Positions 7,003 through 9,915 of a stretch of 9,915 bases of DNA are shown piece after piece (the stretch's first letter is position 1; the number at the start of each line of letters is the position of its first letter). This DNA comes from Candidatus Gorgonimonas leptogorgiae (lineage in GTDB: Bacteria; Pseudomonadota; Gammaproteobacteria; Pseudomonadales; Endozoicomonadaceae). The stretch covers positions 1-9,915 of the forward strand of contig CAKNAD010000093.1 of assembly GCA_929200515.1 (NCBI GenBank). The letters run 5' to 3'. A program made the translations under genes and the position numbers. The notes under the pieces were generated by a model. That model was not told the origin of the DNA. It did no database searches and saw only the letters and a list, made by a program, of their open reading frames with translations.

Positions 7003-7340
7003 TATATTTTTATATTAATCTTTAGTTAATTGTATATATAATAGTAAAACTTAAACTAAGTTAAATTATAGGTTTCCGTATGATATCTTAAATATTATAA
7101 CTCTTCAATTATGTTATTAATACAAGTATTATTTTCACTTTAATATAGTTTTTATTAAGAAGATTTTAGTTGTTAAACGAGGGGTATTCAACAAAGTTAG
7201 AGACACTAAATTAAAAATTAATAACAAAGTTTAACAGCTAAAAACCTTGATAGCTGAATTATTCAAAAGATATTACTTTTAAATAATTCTTTATAAAATA
7301 AAAGTTATATTTTTATAGACCAAAAATATAGTATTAAGTT
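7003..7340. other. Intergenic region between tolC-like gene and def
   Basis: I see no gene on either strand in about 340 bases. Both flanking genes are on the minus strand, so this is the 3' region of the tolC-like gene and the 5' region of def. TATAAT-like hexamers on the minus strand (for example near 7063-7068 and 7094-7099) could serve def, but none has a good -35 at normal spacing. The main structure is the inverted repeat at 7164-7243. No stem followed by a T-run is seen after the tolC-like stop. Confidence 0.6.
7164..7243. repeat. 15-bp inverted repeat with one mismatch, 50-base spacer
   Basis: The left arm TTTTAGTTGTTAAAC (7164-7178) and right arm GTTTAACAGCTAAAA (7229-7243) are complementary at 14 of 15 positions; the odd pair can be a G-U wobble in RNA. 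The right arm also contains CAGCTA (7235-7240), which can pair with TAGCTG (7251-7256), so two folds exclude each other. A 9-bp direct repeat AACAAAGTT (7190 and 7223) lies inside. It could be a small terminal-repeat element or an RNA structure in the tolC-def spacer. Confidence 0.6.
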
Positions 7341-8624
7341 CTATAAATTATTTTCTAAATTTAATTGCGGTAGTAAATCACCTGTTAAAAATAGTATTTT
7401 ATAGCTTTCTAACATTTTTTCATAGATTGCATTAGTAAGAGAAATATTTGCCTGATATAATTCATTTTCGCTATCTAATACATTAATGATTGTTTGTTTG
7501 CCAATATTTAATTCTTCTCTATATGCTACGACAACTCGTTTGCTTGCTTGTCCTTGTTTATCTAAGTGTGTAATTTTTTCGTTTAAGATATCAAGAGAGT
7601 GCCAAGAGGAAGTTAATTGTTGTTTGATGTCATCAAGAATAGATATTTTATTATATTTTTTTTCTTCTAAGGCATAAGCCTCATGTTTAATCTCAGCATT
7701 GTTTTTGCCACCATTAAATAAATTTAATTTTAATGTTAAACCTATTTCATAGCTATCTTGTGTGTTTTGATCTTCTATACGTTCCCAATCTTTAGAAGCG
7801 TTTAATGTTAATTTAGGGGATATTAACCCTAGTTGTTGTTTATATGAATACTCAGAAGACTCTATGTCAGCTATGGAAGCCATTATTTTGGGGTTTTTTA
7901 CTAATGATATTTGCAATGCTTCATCTACAGATTTAGGTAATTTTAACTTATTTATATTTGGAATTATTAAAGTATCAGGCATAGCCCCAGTGAGTTTAAA
8001 GTATTCAGTAGCTACCTTATGGAGATTATCTTTTGCTACTAACAAACCAGAATGTGCCCTTTCTTTACGACTCTCTACTTTAATTAAATCAGAAATTCTA
8101 GTTACCCCTTGATCAGTCTTTTGCTTTACTTGATCATATATTGCAATGTGGGTTTCAAGATTAGCTGCAGATAAATCTACTATTTCTTTTTTTTGTAAAT
8201 AATTTAAATACGCAGTAATAACATTTAATGAAGTTTTATCTACTTCGGCTAAATAGTTGAAATAGGCAGAATCTTTATCTTTTTTCTTTTGTTTTACTAG
8301 AGACACAGTGCTAAATCCTGAAAATAACTCTTGAGATACAGATATGTTAGCAGTTTTAGTTACTTTCTTAGGATCATCATCTGTTAAAGTGTTATTATTT
8401 GTAGCATTTACAGATACGTCAACTACAGGTAAGAACTCAGCTGTAGCGGAATTAATTTGTGTTTCTTTTCTTTTTATTCTTTGTAAATTTGCTTTTAGTA
8501 TAGGGTCTTTATTTATAGTTTTAAGAACCATAGCGTTAACTGATCGCTCATCTACCTCTGCGAATGTATTATTAATAAAAATACTAAATAATAAGATAAA
8601 AAAATAATGTTTTTTGTATTTCAT
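7341..8624 (-). CDS. TolC-family outer-membrane efflux/secretion protein
   Basis: This 427-residue protein is typical of the outer-membrane efflux protein (OEP) family, which forms trimeric channel-tunnels joining inner-membrane pumps or type I secretion systems to the outside. A signal peptide (KYKKH, a hydrophobic core, then cleavage after TFA at about residue 22) leads to two OEP repeats (about 30-215 and 235-415). Matching landmarks in the two halves are QELFSGF (98-104) and LNLFNGG (300-306). The rest is long helices ending in SENELYQANISLTNAIYEK and YKILFLTGDLLPQL. The start is ATG with AAGG seven bases upstream. No membrane-fusion or ABC/RND partner gene is in the window, so it stands alone like tolC itself and could serve several pumps. 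Which system it serves cannot be told, so I give no symbol. Confidence 0.9.
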   Translation of the reverse strand: MKYKKHYFFILLFSIFINNTFAEVDERSVNAMVLKTINKDPILKANLQRIKRKETQINSATAEFLPVVDVSVNATNNNTLTDDDPKKVTKTANISVSQELFSGFSTVSLVKQKKKDKDSAYFNYLAEVDKTSLNVITAYLNYLQKKEIVDLSAANLETHIAIYDQVKQKTDQGVTRISDLIKVESRKERAHSGLLVAKDNLHKVATEYFKLTGAMPDTLIIPNINKLKLPKSVDEALQISLVKNPKIMASIADIESSEYSYKQQLGLISPKLTLNASKDWERIEDQNTQDSYEIGLTLKLNLFNGGKNNAEIKHEAYALEEKKYNKISILDDIKQQLTSSWHSLDILNEKITHLDKQGQASKRVVVAYREELNIGKQTIINVLDSENELYQANISLTNAIYEKMLESYKILFLTGDLLPQLNLENNL

Positions 8625-8644
8625 GAAAATACCTTAATTTTTGA

Positions 8645-8671
8645 ATTTTAGTAGATCACTAGCTATGTAAA
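8645..8671 (-). promoter_or_regulatory. Weak candidate promoter of the tolC-like gene
   Basis: On the minus strand, TTTACA (8671-8666) and TAAAAT (8650-8645) are separated by 15 bases, shorter than usual, about 20 bases upstream of the ATG at 8624. The hexamers are good but the spacing is not, so this is tentative. Confidence 0.25.
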
Positions 8672-8836
8672 AGTTATTTGACTTTTTTTAAATCTAGTAA
8701 TGAGCTAACACTATAAATTACTTATTTCATCGTATATTATTTTTTTTACTTTAGAGTAGTAATACAAAGCAATAAATATCTTTTATCTATATTGACTTAC
8801 CTAAAAAATTAATCTTTTCTAGCCACAAAATATTTG

Positions 8837-8866
8837 TTAACTAATATTCCGAATAACTGCTATAAT
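8837..8866 (+). promoter_or_regulatory. Extended -10 promoter upstream of mlaA
   Basis: TATAAT at 8861-8866 is preceded by TG at 8858-8859, the extended -10 motif. TTAACT (8837-8842) lies 18 bases upstream as a moderate -35. Transcription would start near 8873 toward mlaA, leaving a leader of about 240 bases, long for a simple gene. Confidence 0.5.
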
Positions 8867-9112
8867 TTACCACTCACAATAACACTCTGAGATATCAGGT
8901 CACTATATAAAAACTAACAATATGTTATACAGCCCATTATTTTATTAAATTTAATATTTAAAATCATATTAACTTGATAACAAAATCGATAGAATTATTT
9001 ATAAATTAATTTAAACTACTAAAGTTAAGTTAAACTAAGATATAAAAAAACTTATATAATTAAAGATAACATAATATAATTTTATAATTATTTAAGATAA
9101 TCTAGGAATATT

Positions 9113-9823
9113 ATGTACAAATCAATAAAACGTATCACTGCTATGTTACTTATTTTAATCGGCATAGCATATAGCTCAGTTTCTTATTCACATTATGATA
9201 AGGTAGATTATAGCCAAAGAGATCCTCTAGAAAAAATAAATAGAGTATTTTTTAGCATTAATTATTTACTCGATCAATTAATATTAAGGCCTATAGCTAA
9301 ACTATATAAAGATGTCTTACCTATAAAGCTACAAAAAGGAATCGATAATGTATACAACAATTTTGGAGAGCTTCGCAATGCTGTAAACTTTGGTTTGCAG
9401 GCAGATGGTTATAATATGATTAATGCAGGTAAAAGATTTTTTATTAATTCTACTGTAGGGGTATTAGGTATTGTTGATGTAGCCACAGACCTAGGCTATC
9501 AATATAATTATAACAGTTTTGGTAGAACTATTTTTTCCTGGACAGGAAAAGATGGGATATATTTAGAGTTACCATTATTAAGCTCAGCTACATTGAGTAG
9601 TGCTATTGGCAAAATTGCTGACGCCTCGTTACTTCCAGAATTTTATTTAGATAAATCATCTAAATACGCCCCCTCAACCATAAAAATAATTAATAACCGA
9701 TCTAAGTTTATCGGTATTGATAAACTAATATATGGTGACAAATACAGGATGAAACGTAACTTATATTTAAATAAAAGATATGCAGACCTACACCCCAACG
9801 ATGAAATAGAAGATGATTTTTGA
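9113..9823 (+). CDS. mlaA: MlaA/VacJ family protein of the Mla phospholipid pathway, lacking the lipobox cysteine
   Basis: This 236-residue protein is near the usual length. MlaA sits in the outer membrane, takes mislocalised phospholipids from the outer leaflet and hands them to periplasmic MlaC, which returns them to the MlaFEDB transporter. Family landmarks are the DPLEKINR block (37-44), the RP of LILRPIA (56-62), NNFGELRNAVNFGLQ (82-96), RFFINSTVGVLGIVDVA (108-124), FGRT (136-139) and GIYLELPLL (148-156). The N-terminus (residues 1-26) is a signal peptide ending near SVSYS, with no cysteine; the whole protein has none. E. coli MlaA is a lipoprotein anchored by such a cysteine, so this one would be cut by signal peptidase I or keep its N-terminus. 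The start is ATG with AGGA five bases upstream. No other mla genes are in the window. Confidence 0.92.
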   Translation: MYKSIKRITAMLLILIGIAYSSVSYSHYDKVDYSQRDPLEKINRVFFSINYLLDQLILRPIAKLYKDVLPIKLQKGIDNVYNNFGELRNAVNFGLQADGYNMINAGKRFFINSTVGVLGIVDVATDLGYQYNYNSFGRTIFSWTGKDGIYLELPLLSSATLSSAIGKIADASLLPEFYLDKSSKYAPSTIKIINNRSKFIGIDKLIYGDKYRMKRNLYLNKRYADLHPNDEIEDDF

Positions 9824-9862
9824 TTTTTTTAGATGGTGTTCCGAATTTCGTGTCACGAGTAA

Positions 9863-9889
9863 GTTTAGATGTTTAAATATCATCTAAAC
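9863..9889 (+). repeat. 9-bp perfect hairpin downstream of mlaA
   Basis: GTTTAGATG (9863-9871) and CATCTAAAC (9881-9889) form a perfect stem with a 9-base loop. It is not followed by a T-run, so it is not a classical terminator. A further copy of TTTAGATG at 9828-9835, right after the mlaA stop, could pair with the same right arm. Possible roles are 3'-end protection of the mlaA message or an operator for the gene beyond the window edge. Confidence 0.5.
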
Positions 9890-9915
9890 GACCTTCAAAA
9901 TGGATTGATATATAC

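Larger units (their letters stand above)
8625..9112. other. Divergent intergenic region between the tolC-like gene and mlaA
   Basis: The 488 bases hold no open frame of note on either strand. Leftward they contain the upstream region of the tolC-like gene, rightward an extended -10 promoter at 8837-8866 and a very AT-rich stretch before mlaA with several TATAAT-like hexamers. The distance from the extended -10 site to mlaA leaves room for a small RNA, but no stem-loop plus T-run marks an end. I see no tRNA. Confidence 0.6.

Noticed and set aside
8666..8690. AAAAGT/ACTTTT stem followed by T residues as a terminator
   Set aside because: The stem is almost all A-T pairs and no plus-strand gene lies upstream for it to terminate.

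Overview
The window is AT-rich (roughly 70 percent A+T, judged by eye) and looks like the chromosome of a host-associated gammaproteobacterium. The peptide deformylase, the PmbA/TldE protein and the pmbA-mgtE gene order are of gammaproteobacterial type. The left third carries eukaryote-directed, effector-like genes of the kind found in intracellular pathogens and symbionts such as Legionellales relatives. No species can be named from the sequence alone.

Left region (1-3220), all on the minus strand, reading from right to left: an unrecognised 112-residue basic protein; a protein with a RING-H2 zinc finger and degenerate ankyrin repeats (a likely ubiquitin-ligase-type effector); and a 397-residue protein whose C-terminal half resembles the cysteine-protease domain of the ShET2/OspD3 enterotoxin family. 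The RING gene has a start-site problem: the first zinc-ligand pair lies upstream of the only standard in-frame start codon. One missing A after an out-of-frame ATG would explain this. The ShET2-like gene has a clear SD and a plausible promoter whose -35 hexamer sits inside a 12-bp tandem repeat. This is the accessory and most interesting part of the window.

Centre (3604-6990), housekeeping: pmbA (tldE), then mgtE on the plus strand, then def (peptide deformylase) convergent to mgtE and overlapping its end by 8 bp. pmbA starts at GTG behind a strong SD, not at the upstream TTG, and has an 11-bp perfect inverted repeat in its leader.

Right region (6991-9915), envelope: a TolC-family outer-membrane factor on the minus strand without its pump partners, then a 488-bp non-coding gap with an extended -10 promoter, then mlaA on the plus strand. 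This MlaA has an ordinary signal peptide but no cysteine at all, so it cannot be a lipoprotein. The gap between tolC and def holds a 15-bp inverted repeat with one mismatch.

Functionally the window joins a small block of candidate host-manipulation genes to conserved genes for peptide maturation, magnesium uptake, N-formyl removal, efflux or secretion, and outer-membrane lipid asymmetry. I saw no tRNA, rRNA, CRISPR array, intact transposase or convincing intrinsic terminator.
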